The position numbers were made by a program, and so were the translations under genes. The notes below the pieces were generated by a model. It was given only the letters and a program-made list of their open reading frames with translations, was not told the origin of the DNA and did no database searches. From contig NC_058154.1 in NCBI RefSeq assembly GCF_011075055.1, forward strand, positions 10,920,475 to 10,984,474: 64,000 bases of DNA, in the 5' to 3' direction. Positions 1 to 11,182 of this stretch are shown piece after piece. This DNA is from Mangifera indica. Lineage: Eukaryota > Streptophyta > Magnoliopsida > Sapindales > Anacardiaceae. Each line of letters begins with the position of its first letter. Position 1 is the first letter of the stretch.

Positions 1-260
1 AGTTGACTCCAATGTTCTATTCTCTGTTTTTGGGATTTCTTCCCTGTGAGTTAGGTTATTGATCCCATCGAGGTTTCTAGATTCTGTTAATCATTTTTTC
101 CTGGATTCGTTAACATGTTAGCCCCGTTTGCTTTCAGAGAAAATGATAGAAACAAGGAGAGAAAATGAAAGAATTATATGCAGTTTGATCTTTTCTTTCA
201 TAGAATTATCTGTTTCTGATAAATTCCTGAGACCTTGAGATGATCTTCTCTTGTATGCAG

Positions 261-2344
261 AACTCTCGATGGGAAGATTATGATGCCTTCGTGCCATATC
301 TTGCGTTGATTTACTTTGATCGCTTCATTTCACACAACCAACTTCCAGTAATATGATCTCAAAACCCTATAACTTTTAATTCAATGTCATAGGTACACAC
401 TTTTGAATACACAAATAAATATATAGCTGATGTGTTATCATGTGAATAGGTGTTACTTAGAAGTGTGTACTTTTGTTGTAACTTTTGACTTATATTTTCC
501 ATATACTTTCTTAATTAATGCCAATTTGTTCTATCAGAATATGATAAAAGACTTGCGAGCAGAGGTAGTTCTTATTGCAAACAGTTGCTTAAAGATTGCT
601 TATGAAATGAGAGATAGCACCTTCAGCCCCCTCACTTTTCTGGTAAATCAGTATGCAATTTCAGTGTATTTCATTTTAATTAATATTCTTTGTTTCTTTA
701 ATCTGTTTTTGTCTTTGTTTGATCTTTTGAAAGAGACGAACAAGTATGATTGAGCATCAGAGTGTTATTCTCCCGATGGAATTCGCAATACTCAGAGGAC
801 TTGATTGGAAAACTCGTGCTGTAACAGCTGTTTGCTTTGTTAATATGTTTGTTCGAATGAGTCTGACCATTCGCCAGATCAGTCAGAAAACCTTGAATGA
901 GATCGTAATCCAAGCACAAGGGGGTAAGTTTTGATTTTGATAGTTTTTTGTTAAGCTTCCGAACAATATCTTAACTTGTTATCGGATTTTTTATGACAGA
1001 TATCGAGTTTACAAAGTTCAGGCCTTCGGTAATTGCAGCAGGAGCTATTCTCGCAGCTTGCAAAATTAAGAAAAAGGGGAAGGACATGTACAATAATTGC
1101 TACAAATTTCTTCTGGGATTAAGATTTGCTTATGAGGTAATTAAGTAGGCAAAACCAGGGCCAATTATATTGTTAATGTTTTTGATATGCTGTTTGAAAA
1201 ACTAAATTGTTCAATGTTGTTTCAGGATGAACTAAAGGGCTGCATGATAAAGGCTACTAAAATGTGCATAAATAAGCGAATTTATGTTGAAGAAGATGAG
1301 CAGTGGGCTCATCCTGGCAGTTCTTCTCAAGCTGGAATTGATCAAGAAACTCAGCAGAGGCAGGATAAAGAGCCATTGATGGAAACTTCAGAGAGAACAC
1401 AGACTGAAGTTGATGTAGAAACTCAACAGAAGCATGATGAAGAGCCATTGATGGAATCTTCAGAGAGAGCACATACTGAAGTTGATCCTGAAACTCAACA
1501 GAAGCGTGAAAAAGAGCCACTGATGGAAATTTCTGAGGCAACACATACTGAAGTTGATCCAGAAACTCAACAGAAGCTTGATAAAGAGTCATTGATGGGA
1601 ACTTCAGAGAGAATACATACCGAAGTTGATCCTGAAACTCAACAGAAGCTTGATAAAGAGCCATTGATGGGAACTTCAGAGAGAATACATATTGAAGTTG
1701 ATCCTGAAACTCAACAGAAGCTTGATAAAGAGCCAGTGCAAGTAACAGGGATTCAACACAAGCCAGGCCGGAAGCAACTCCCAGATATAGAGGATATTGA
1801 AGATGAAACTGAAATTCAACACAGACCAGGCAAAGAGCCAGTCTCGGAGGTGGGAAAGGCTGAAGCTGAAACATACATTCAACACAGACCAGGCAAAGAG
1901 CCAGTCCTGGAGATACAAAAAGCTAAAGCTGAAGCTGAAACAGAATTTCAACGCAGACCAGGCAAAGAGCCAGTCCAGGAGATGCAAAAATCTCAAGCTG
2001 AAACAGAAATTCCACACAGACAAGGCAAAGAGCCAGTCCCGGAGAAACCAAAGGCTGAAGCTGAAACAGAAATTCGACACAGACCAGGCAAAGAGTCAGT
2101 CCCAGAGATCTTGCCGGTTCGAAGATTTGAAGACTTAGATCGGATGAATTTTGAGCTTAAGTGGCTAATGTGGGAACCTGGTGCTGGAGAGGAGACAATT
2201 GATCCCTCTCTTTTCCATCCTAGGATTATAATAGGTGGACCAGAAGTTCATAGCCCTATCGGTACTGCTGGACCCGAAGATGATAATCCTCCCAGTCCTG
2301 CTAGTGCCACAAATGTTTTAGCTCGATGCTGTCCGTTTCTGTAG
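261..2344 (+). CDS. Divergent D-type-cyclin-like protein, type 1, copy A (5' partial)
   Basis: Visible exons are 261-347, 538-642, 734-923, 1000-1136 and 1226-2344, all with GT/AG borders and matching phases; they encode 545 residues without a stop. The first exon is expected upstream of the window, because the sibling copies have one. Cyclin-fold hallmarks are the helix containing YFDRF in the first visible exon, the GLDWKTRAVTAVCFV stretch, and FTKFRPSVIAAGAIL in exon 5, which match the plant cyclin D N- and C-boxes loosely. No LxCxE Rb-binding motif is visible. From about 1340 the last exon encodes two arrays: units of about 23 residues around EVDPETQQKxDKEP, then units around HRPGKEPV. 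A conserved block around NFELKWL follows, and the protein ends RCCPFL, a CaaX-like box (CPFL). The cell-cycle role is inferred from the fold only. Confidence 0.72.
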
Positions 2345-4015
2345 AATTACCAATCTTAGCATGAGAGAGGGAGACCCAAGTGCTACTGAGCCATGAAGTG
2401 CATGGCACATTTTACTTGTTTCAGACACTATACTGCACTGCTGCTGAGTTTACATTTTGTTGGCTAAAGTGCCCCTTGCAGTTCTAAACTGTGAAACTGA
2501 AATATATAAAACGATTGAATTTGCTTTAACTGTTTGCCCGCTTATTCGAAATTTTTAGCATATAGAGTTGCAGAATGAGATGTGTTTTGTTCGGCTACTA
2601 TGCGATATATATTTGGTCTCAGTTTCTCATCTTTTCTTTTTCTCGAAATTATTATATCAAGATTCCAAGTTTTCTACTAATCTCTAACATATTCCTGAAA
2701 CTTGCATATTTGTGCATAACTCTTAGTATCCTTGATGTGATAATTCTGATGTTTGTATACTGTATCGATATACAGTGCTCCCCTGCTCGCACAACAATAC
2801 GACATCTTTTTGAGAAGCGACTAGTAATAGTTGAAGCGATTAAACATGTCTCTTATCTGTTAAGCATCTTACAACACGAATAAGCTTTCAACTCCAAAGC
2901 AGCAAGAAAGAATTTCACAAAGACAGAATGTTTACTCAACCTCTTACAATATGAATAAGATTTCTACTCCAAAGCAGCGAGAAAGACTTCCACAAGGACG
3001 GAATGTTTACTCAACCTTGACTAGATGGAGTTTTTTATTCTTTTCCAGGATTTCAAGAGAAAGCTATATTCTCCTCACCAAAAATTGAGATTATATTGTT
3101 AATGTTGATTTAGGAATATGATATGAACCTTGAGAGAACCACACTTTAAAAACTAGCTTTTGTATGATTGCGACTGAGAGACATGATGGTGGAGAGCCCA
3201 ACATGCTTTCCAATGTTATGATTCCAAAGTGTAAGGTACCAATGTATGATTAAGGTTGAGAAACGTGATGGTGGTTTTAATACCAAATGATATGAACTTT
3301 GAAAGAACTACACCTCAAAAACTTGCTATTGAGGTTGAAGAGTCCAAAACTATATAAACCTCACATTAAAAACCTATATTTTCTAATGTGAGATCCAAAT
3401 GTCATGTTTTGCATTTGAAATCCTAACAGAATACTCAAAGGAATAGGTAGAAAAAGAAGATGATAAAAAGATAATAGAAAAAGAATACAGAGCGAATGAA
3501 AGTTATCCTAAAGTAGAGTGGAGAGCCCACCTAGAAAATTAGCTACCTTAAAATAATCCTTATTCAAAGTCATGTCCTTCCTTAGATATACCTTATTATA
3601 TTAATGACTATTAATAACATACTTTGGACAAATGTTTGAGATTATTGGGTAAAACCATATTAAAAATCCTTTGAATTCTATTTTCTTTTTCGTTATTATA
3701 TCTCACACCATAATGAGTATTATAGTATATTATCGAATCCTTAACACGACTATCATAATCTATTTTAAGATATAGTTGATGACAATAAATCTCATCAACG
3801 CATTATCTTGCTATGAATTAACTTTACCGTATTAGTGAATGACTATCGTCAAGTGACTTCCAGTGAGACTCCTTTGAGGAAATAGTCATTCGAATCTATC
3901 CAATTCAATTTTTTCATAGATTTTGTATTAGATTTTATAAGTAACGAATTAGATTATGGGTTTTCAATCTCATAAAATTTTATATTTTTCCTAAGCCAAT
4001 CATATGCAAAATTGC
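2345..4015. other. Intergenic, shared 3' flank of type-1 copies
   Basis: No gene is seen. The 3' flank (2345-2880) is recognisably the same as that of copy C (17720-18480), including the stretch around a TACTATGCGATATA word. This supports a duplication of gene plus flank. About 250 bp holding an exon-1 relic (17977-18115) in the second unit is missing here. The rest is AT-rich with no recognisable coding content. Confidence 0.6.
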
Positions 4016-4110
4016 TTTTCCCGCCTAAAATTTAACTGTACAATTGGCAAGTCTTAACGAACAAAACTGTCAAGAGAGAGAAACTGATTGCTCTTGGACG
4101 CCTATATAAA
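4016..4110 (+). promoter_or_regulatory. Type-2 promoter of copy B: E2F-type box and TATA box
   Basis: TTTTCCCGCC at 4016-4025 fits the E2F/DP consensus TTTSSCGC. TATATAAA at 4103-4110 is a strong TATA box about 74 bp before the ATG at 4184. The same arrangement is kept in copy D. E2F control of a cyclin-like gene is plausible from known cell-cycle biology, but binding is not shown here. Confidence 0.6.
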
Positions 4111-4183
4111 GCAAGGATTTACTGAAACTCCCAGATTCAACTTTCTTGTATATTCTTTTCTTTAGATTTTCTCTGGAAACAAG

Positions 4184-6898
4184 ATGGATTCGACATTAGA
4201 TTTCAAACCAACTGATCCAATGGCTGGTTTTGAAGACAAGGCTTTTGAGAAGTACCTAATGGAGGAAAAAGAATTCATGCCTGCAGAGGGCTATACTCAG
4301 AGTAAAGAAGCGATTCTCAGAAAGCTAGCTGTAAGAGTGATCTATGAAGTAAGTGATCCTCAGTTTTGAACTTTGTGGTTTTGTTTGACTGATGAGAAAA
4401 AGAGGTAAAATAACAAGTAAAGAAAAGAAATGCAAGAGACCTTGTTTGGTTGCTAAGAAAAAAGATCAGTTAAAAGCTTTCGGTTCTTTGGAATTTCTTT
4501 CTGGTAAGTTAGGTTCTTTATTTCATCGAAGTTTCTAGATTCTGTTTTATTGTTTTTCTGTGAATTTTTACAAACCCTTCTTTTCCCACTGAGAAAATGA
4601 TAGAAAGACCAAGAAAATATCAAAGAAAATGAACTTTCTGGCAACTTTTCTTTCCCTGAATTTTTACCTTTGTGACTTTTCCTTTTGCAGGACTCTCACT
4701 GTGATGATTTTGATGCATTCGTACCATATCTTGCTTTAATTTACTTTGATCGCTTCATTTCAAAGAACCCACTTCCGGTAATATAGACAAGATCAAATCA
4801 AAACCCCATAATATTCTGATTCAGATTTTTCACAAATTTTGTTCATTAATGTCAAAATGTTCAATCAGAATGTGCTAGAACATGTGCGAGATGAGGTAGT
4901 TCTTGTTGCCAACTGCTGCTTGATGATTGCTTGGAAAATGAGACACAGAAACTTCAAAGTCCTTGAATTTCTGGTAAAATTTCTCAGCATTTTACTGTTG
5001 GTTTCTTGAAAGATTGAACTTGTTCTTTTATAATTCTTTTTCTTCAATCAAATTGTTAAAAGGCAAAAGCAGGCATGATTGAGCATCAGAGGTTTATACT
5101 CCCAGTGGAACTTGCGATTCTCAAAGGACTTGGCTGGAAAACACGTGCTGTAACAGCTATCTGCTTTGTTAAAATGTTTGTTCAAAGGGTTCTAGTCGCT
5201 CGCCATATCAACAAGCGAATCTTGAACGAGATCGTAATCCAAAATCAAGGGAGTAAGTTCAGATTTTGATTGTGTGACACTCTCAAGCAAATCCCAATAA
5301 AATAAGAAAGAGATGTTGAACTTGCATATACATCTTTCATCTTTTAGGGATGATAAGATATGAGTGTCAACAAAACCATAATGGACCCTGTGTCCACTAT
5401 TGGATAGTATCTTGTCCTCTTGGGCATTAATGCCACATTGCTATTTTTTTAAACAAAATATGATCTAAGTTTCCCAATTTTTGTTACTGGCATTATATTT
5501 ACAAAGTTCAGGCCTTCAGTGATTGCATTATTTGCTACAATTTTATTTTGGCTTTTGATTTTGTGGAAGAGGTAAGAACAAAATATTGGTTTTGGGTTAG
5601 TCATGTTTAATATGTTGCTCAGATATAATTCAATGTTGTTTCGGGAGGAACTAGATGCTTGCACTGAAATAACTACAAAACTGTATACAGAAAATATAAC
5701 TGCTGCTGAAAAAGATGAGCAGAAGCCTCATGCTGGAGAATCATCTCGAGCTGGTGGGTCATTTCAAACTGGAGAATTATCTCAAGTTGGAGAGTCATCT
5801 TAAACTAGAGGGTCGTCTCCAGCTGAAGAATCATCTCAAACCAGAAAATCATCTCGAACTGGAGGATCATCTCAAGTTGGAGTATCATTTCAAGCTGAAG
5901 GATTGACTCAAACTGGAGAATCATCTCAAACTGGAGGATCATCTCAAGCTGAAGGATTGTCTCAAACTGGAGGATCATTTCAAGCTAGTGAGTCATCTCA
6001 AACTGAAGGACCATCTCAAGTTGAAGGATCATTCCAAACTGGTGGGTCATCTCAAGCTGGAGGATCATCACGGTCCAAATCTGACATTGAGCCAAAGAAT
6101 ACTGAACTTGATCCAGAATCTATGCAGAGGCATGACATTGAGCCACAAAAGAAAACTTCAGAGACAAAAGATGTTAAAGTTGACTCAGAAAGTTGCCATA
6201 GTAATGGTGAAGAGCTGCTGCAAGAAACTTCAAAGACAAAGGATAACAAAGTTGATCCAGGCTCTCAACAGAGGCATGATGCTGAGCCATTACAAGAAAC
6301 TTCAGATACAAATGATGCTGAAGTTGACCCAGAAACTCAACACAGGAATGACAAAATTACAGGGCAAGAAACTTCAGAGATAAAGGATACTGAAGTTGAT
6401 CCAAAAACTCAACAGAGGCCAGAGACAAATGATGCCGAAGTTGGTCCTGGAACTCAATGGAAGTGCGATAAAAAGCCAATGCGAGAAAGAGGGATACAAC
6501 ACAGGCAAGGCAGGAAGCAGCTCCCGGAGATATTAGAGGAGTCGTCTGAGGATGAAACAGGATTTCAATACAGGCCAATTGAGGATTCAGTCTCAGAGAT
6601 ACAGTTTGCAGATGAAACAGAATTTCGACGCAGACCAGGCAAGGACACAGTCTCAGAGATTGAAGAGGTTTTGCCACTTGAAAGAATTGATGATTCAGAT
6701 CCAATGTACTTTGAACTCAAGTGGCTATTGTTTGATCCTGATGCTACAGAGTTCACCATTTATTCTCCTCTTTTCCAACCAAGGGCCGAGAGAACTTCTG
6801 CTAGAAACAATAAACCTCGCAGGCTTATACCCAAAAAAATTTCATGCTCATGTTTATGCCCTCAACCACCAGATTGCAGTCGATGCTGCTGTCTGTAG
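4184..6898 (+). pseudogene. Cyclin-D-like type 2, copy B (broken)
   Basis: Exons corresponding to copy D are 4184-4348, 4691-4777, 4869-4973, 5063-5252, a damaged fifth exon near 5496-5572, and a last exon from about 5644 to 6898. Four lesions are visible against copy D. The acceptor before exon 5 reads TTACTG instead of TTACAG (about 5491). About 55 bp are deleted inside exon 5 after GTGATTGCA (5528). The acceptor before the last exon reads TTCGGG instead of TTCAGG (about 5640). A TAA at 5801-5803 interrupts the Gly-Ser-Ser-Gln repeat tail. About 150 bp of unrelated DNA sits in intron 4 (about 5292-5450). Downstream of the stop the tail stays open and keeps the FELKWL block and a CCCL C-terminus, so decay may be recent. 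The promoter looks intact, so it may still be transcribed. Confidence 0.75.
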
Positions 6899-7249
6899 AA
6901 TTACCAATCTTACTTGTTTCAGATACTATATTGCATTGCCTTTAAGTTTTCATTTTGTTTGCTATGGGCCCCTTATTGTTCTAAACAATTTTCATTGAAG
7001 TTGAAACTGAAATAAATGATTGAATTTCATTAATTGTTTGCTTTCTTATTCAAAATTTTTTAAGCTTATAAGAGCTATTAATTTGGCAGATAAGTGACTT
7101 GTGATACTGCAAATTCCACAAGCTTTCTCTTCAGCTTTTTGGTGACAAAAATGACACAAAAGGTTAGTAAATCATTACTTATCATGTTTAATGTAGATAT
7201 TAAGTATTGTAGATTTTAAACGTTTTAGGATTATGTATTGTAGTCCAAG

Positions 7250-7850
7250 ATCATAATCCAAAATCAAGGGAGTAAGTTTTAATTTTGATTGTTTGACACA
7301 TTTAGGCAAATCTCATATCAACAAAACACGGGAGAAATGTTACTTTTAAACAAGTCTGATCTAAGTTTCCCAATTTTTGTTACAGGCATTATATTTACAA
7401 AGTTCAGGCCTTCAGTGATTGCAGCAGCTGCTATTCTCTCAGCTTGCATGCTTCAGAATCATGGGGAGGAGATGTACTTTATTTGCAACAATTTAATTTT
7501 GGCTTTTGATTTGTTGAAGAGGTAAGAAGAAAATATTGGTGTTGGGTTAGTCATGTTTAATATGTTGCTCGGATATAATTCAATGTTGTTTCAGGAGGAA
7601 CTAAATGCTTGCATTGAAATAACTTCAAAAATGTACACAGAAAATATAATTGCTAATGAAAAAGATGAGCAGAGGCCTCCTGCTGGTGAATCCTCCCAAG
7701 CGGAGGATCATTTCGAGCTGGTGGGTCATTTCAAACTGAAGAATTATCTCTAGCTGGAGAATCATCTCGACCTGGAGGTCATCCCAAACTGGAGAATCAT
7801 CTCGACCTGGAGGATCATTTCAAGCTGATGGGTCATTTGAAGATGAAGAA
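7250..7850 (+). pseudogene. Truncated type-2 cyclin-like fragment (end of exon 4 to last exon)
   Basis: A partial duplicate of the type-2 gene. It starts in the last bases of exon 4 (about 7250-7272), keeps a good acceptor and full exon 5 (7387-7521, with FTKFRPSVIAAAAIL encoded), and the beginning of the last exon (from 7594). The reading frame of the repeat tail is lost around 7700-7753. There are no exons 1-3 and no promoter. It runs directly into an inverted copy of its own last exon. Confidence 0.72.
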
Positions 7851-8020
7851 TCATCTCAAATGACCCACCAGCTTGAGATGATTCTCCAGTTTGAAATGAC
7901 CCACCAGTCTGAGATGATTCTCCAGTTTGAAATGACTCACTAGCTTGAGATGATTCTCCAGTAGGAAGCCTCTGCTCATCTTTTTCATTAGCAATTATTT
8001 TTTCTGTGTACAGTTTTGTG
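7621..8020. repeat. Inverted duplication of type-2 last-exon sequence (hairpin-capable)
   Basis: The left arm (about 7621-7845, plus strand) and right arm (about 7862-8020, read on minus) both carry the start of the last exon: the minus strand reads TKLYTEKIIANEKDEQR and the SSQ repeat tail. The centre near 7820-7880 is tight: a TTTCAAGCTGATGGGTCATTT word faces its near-complement AAATGACCCACCAGCTTGA. A transcript through both arms would be a long imperfect hairpin matching the sibling genes. Confidence 0.78.
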
Positions 8021-8590
8021 GGTACACATAGTTTTATTGTTAAACATAACTCTTTGACAATCAAAGTTGTTCTAGCAGCTGCAGGACTTTGGTACTTCCA
8101 TTGGTAAGTTACATTCTAAGATGGATGCACTAGAATGGAGAATATTGAGGCTTTCGGCTGAAAAAGAGTGTCCCATCAAAGGAAAAAGTGGCTGATTCCT
8201 TGGATGAATTGATGCATGACTTGTACTTGACCTTGAGTCAACATCCTCGGAGTCACCTTCCATTGTTCTTTTATTTTATTTTCTTCGCTTTTCCCTGGAA
8301 ACAAACAAATCAGCCATGAAGATGGATTACAGCCCAGATGATCCAGTGGCTATTTGGCACTGCCCATCTGTTTTGGGAGGTTTATTTGTTTAAATCAACT
8401 CAATAAGCTTGTGTGAGTTTCGGCAATTCTAAGAATCATCTACTTTTATTTATTAATTTTCTTGGTATTTTAGAAAAAGATATTGAATTTATCCCTGAAA
8501 ATCACGGCATTTGTCAAGTGTTAACAAACAAAACTGTCTAGAGAGAGAGAATATAACAGTTTAGAGAGATAAAACTGATGAGTCTTGTAC
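8021..8590. other. Intergenic with an exon-1 relic
   Basis: At 8316-8390 there is a relic of a cyclin-like first exon: its frame starts MKMDYSPDDPVAIW, comparable with the start of copies B and D, but it has no donor site or continuation. 8070-8270 has normal coding-like composition but no product I recognise. Confidence 0.4.
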
Positions 8591-8593
8591 GTC

Positions 8594-8601
8594 TATATAA
8601 A
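8594..8601 (+). promoter_or_regulatory. TATA box of copy C
   Basis: TATATAAA lies about 62 bp before the ATG at 8663. The flanking words (ACAAAACTG upstream, GCAAGC downstream) resemble the type-2 promoters, but the E2F-type box found in B and D is absent; the matching region near 8500 reads GAAAATCACGGCA. Confidence 0.55.
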
Positions 8602-11182
8602 GCAAGCATTGACTGAAAATCTTTCATTCAATTTCTTTCCTTTGATTTTCCCTAGAAACGAAATGGCTACGAAGATTGGTTACGACCCACTTAATCCTGT
8701 GTCTGTTTCTGAAAAACAAAATGCTTTAGATAGGTACTTAAATGTGGAAAACGAATTCATGGCGGCTAAGGGCTATGCGAAGAGTAAAGAAGCGACTCTC
8801 AGAAAGACAGCTGTTAGAGTGATCGTTGAAGTAAGTGTGCCGATGAAGTTCTCACATTCTTGTTTCTATTTTTTCTCCTGGAAAATGGGGTAAAATATCC
8901 GAAGTCTGTGGTTTTGTTTGGTTGCTAAGAAGCAAAATGAAAGATTTTGTTTAATTGTTTTTCTTTGAAACTTTACAGACCCTTGTTGGACTGCTCAGTA
9001 AATGATAGAAATTAACTCCAAGAAAGTGAAAGGCCTGACCTATATAACTGTTTTTCATTTGTTTTGTTCTGCTGTGGATGTCAGTTGCTTTATAAAGTCA
9101 AATTTTCTGGATTCTTGATCTTCTAAACACTCATTTGCCTTCCCGGAAAATGATAGAATTGAGGAGAAAATAAACGAAAGAACTGTAAAATTAACTCCAA
9201 TGCTCTGTTCTCGGGATTTCTTCCTTGTGAGTTAGGTTATTGATTCCATCAAGGTTTCTTGATTCTGTTTGATTGTTTTCCATGGTTTTCTTCATGGTTT
9301 TCTGGATTCTTGAGCTTATTACCCCTGTTTGCCTCTAGAGAAAACGATAGAAACAAGGAGAGAAAATGAAAGAATTATATACAGTTTGATCTTCTCTTCC
9401 ATAGAAATATCTGTTTCTGATAAATTCCTGAGACTTAAGATGATCTTCTGTTGTATGCAGAACTCTTGATGGGAAGATTATGATGCGTTCGTGCCCTATC
9501 TCGCTTTGATTTACTTTGATCACTTCATTTCACACAACCAACTTCCAGTAATACAATCTCAAAACCCCATAACTTTTACATCAATGCTATGCACACACGC
9601 TTTTGAATACACAAGTAAATATATAGATGATATGTCATCATATGCTTGGATATTACTCAGAAGTGTGTACATTTATTGTAACTTTTCTGATTTGGATTTT
9701 CCATATACTTTCTTAATCAATGCCAATTTGTTCTATCAGAATGTGATCAGAGACTTGCGAGCAGAGGTAGTTCTTATTGCCAACAGTTGCTTAAAGATTG
9801 CCTATGAAATGATAGGTAGCACCTTCAGCCCTCTTACTTTTCTGGTAAATTAGTCTGCAATTTCAGGGTAGTTCATTTTAATTAGTACTCGTTGTTTCTC
9901 TAATCTGTTTTTGTCTACAATTGATCATTCCAAAGAGACGAACAGGTATGATTGAGCATCAAAGTGTTATACTATGTGTGGAACTTGCAATTCTCAGGGG
10001 ATTTGATTGGAAAACTCGCGTTGTAACAATTGTTTGCTTTGTTAGTATGTTTGCTCGAATGAGTCCGGTCATACGCCATTTCAATCAAAAATCCTTGAAC
10101 GAGATCGTAATCCAAGCACAAGGAGGTAAGTTTTGATTTTGATTGTTTTTTGTTAAGCTTACGAACAATATCTGAACTTGTTATCGAACTTTTTATGACA
10201 GATATAGAGTTTACAAAGTTCAGGCCTTCGGTAATTGCAGCAGGCGCTATTCTCGCAGCTTGCAAAATAAAGAATAAGGGGGAGGACATGTACGATAATT
10301 GCTACAATTTTCTTCTGGGGTTAAGATTTGCCCATGAGGTAATTAAGTAGGCAAAACCAGGGCCATTTATATTGTAATGTTTCTGATTTGTTGTTTGAAA
10401 AACAAAAACTGTTCAATGCTGTTTCAGGATGAACTAAAGGGCTGCATGATAATGGCGACTAAAATGTGCATAAATAAGCGAATTTATATTGAAGAAGATA
10501 AGCAGTGGGCTCATCCTGGAAGTTCATCTCAACCTGGAGGATCGTCAAGCTCCCGAGCTGGCGAAGAGCCACTGAAGGAAACTACTTTGGAAGATACTGA
10601 AATTGATCCAGAAACTCAACAGAGGCAAGATGAAGAGCCATTGAAGGAAGCTTCAGAGAGAACACATACTGAAGTTGATCCAGAAACTCAACAGAAGCAT
10701 GAAAAGGAGCCATTGATGGAAACTTCAGAGAGACCACAGACTGTAGTTGATCCGGAAACTCAACTGAAGCATGATAAAGGGCCCATGGAGGAAACTTCTG
10801 AAAGAACACATACTGAAGTTGAACCAGAAACTCAACAGAAGCATGATAAGGACCCAGTGCAAGTAACCGGGATTCAACATAAGCCAGGCCAGAAGCAACC
10901 CCTAGATATAGAGGAGACTGAAGATGAAACAGAAATTCAACACAAACCAGGCAAAGAATCATTCCTAGAGAAACAAAAGGCTGAAGCTGAAACAGAAATT
11001 CGACACAGATCAGGCAAAAGGCCAGTCGTGGAGATAGGAAAGGCTGAAGCTGAAACAAAAATTCGACACAGACCAGGCAAAGAGCCAGTATTGGAGACAG
11101 GAAAAGCTGAAGCTGAAACAGAAATTCAACACAGACCAGGCAAGGAGCCAGTCCTGGAGATACGAAAAGCTGAAGCTGAAAC

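Noticed and set aside
430..934. Short open frames spanning intron 2/exon 3 and intron 3/exon 4 of copy A
   Set aside because: They are exons read through unspliced introns; the borders and phases fit the six-exon model.
1257..2138. Long open frames in other frames and on the minus strand over the copy A tail (and the same in C, B and D)
   Set aside because: The tandem repeats lack stops in several frames, so frames stay open by repetition. Only the plus frame joins the cyclin-like exons with proper splice sites and has the conserved ending.
2575..2883. Possible small gene in the A-B spacer
   Set aside because: The matching spacer after copy C is not open in the same frame and there are no coding signatures; it is shared 3' flank.
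5860..6070. CRISPR-like regular repeats
   Set aside because: Units are contiguous, in-frame coding minisatellites (Gly-Ser-Ser-Gln) without unique spacers in a plant gene.
7762..8064. Minus-strand open frame encoding type-2 tail sequence
   Set aside because: It is the inverted arm of the exon duplication, with no promoter, start context or upstream exons. It is described as a repeat instead.
8072..8263. Possible captured gene fragment before copy C
   Set aside because: The composition is coding-like but I could match no family, and no splice pattern holds together.
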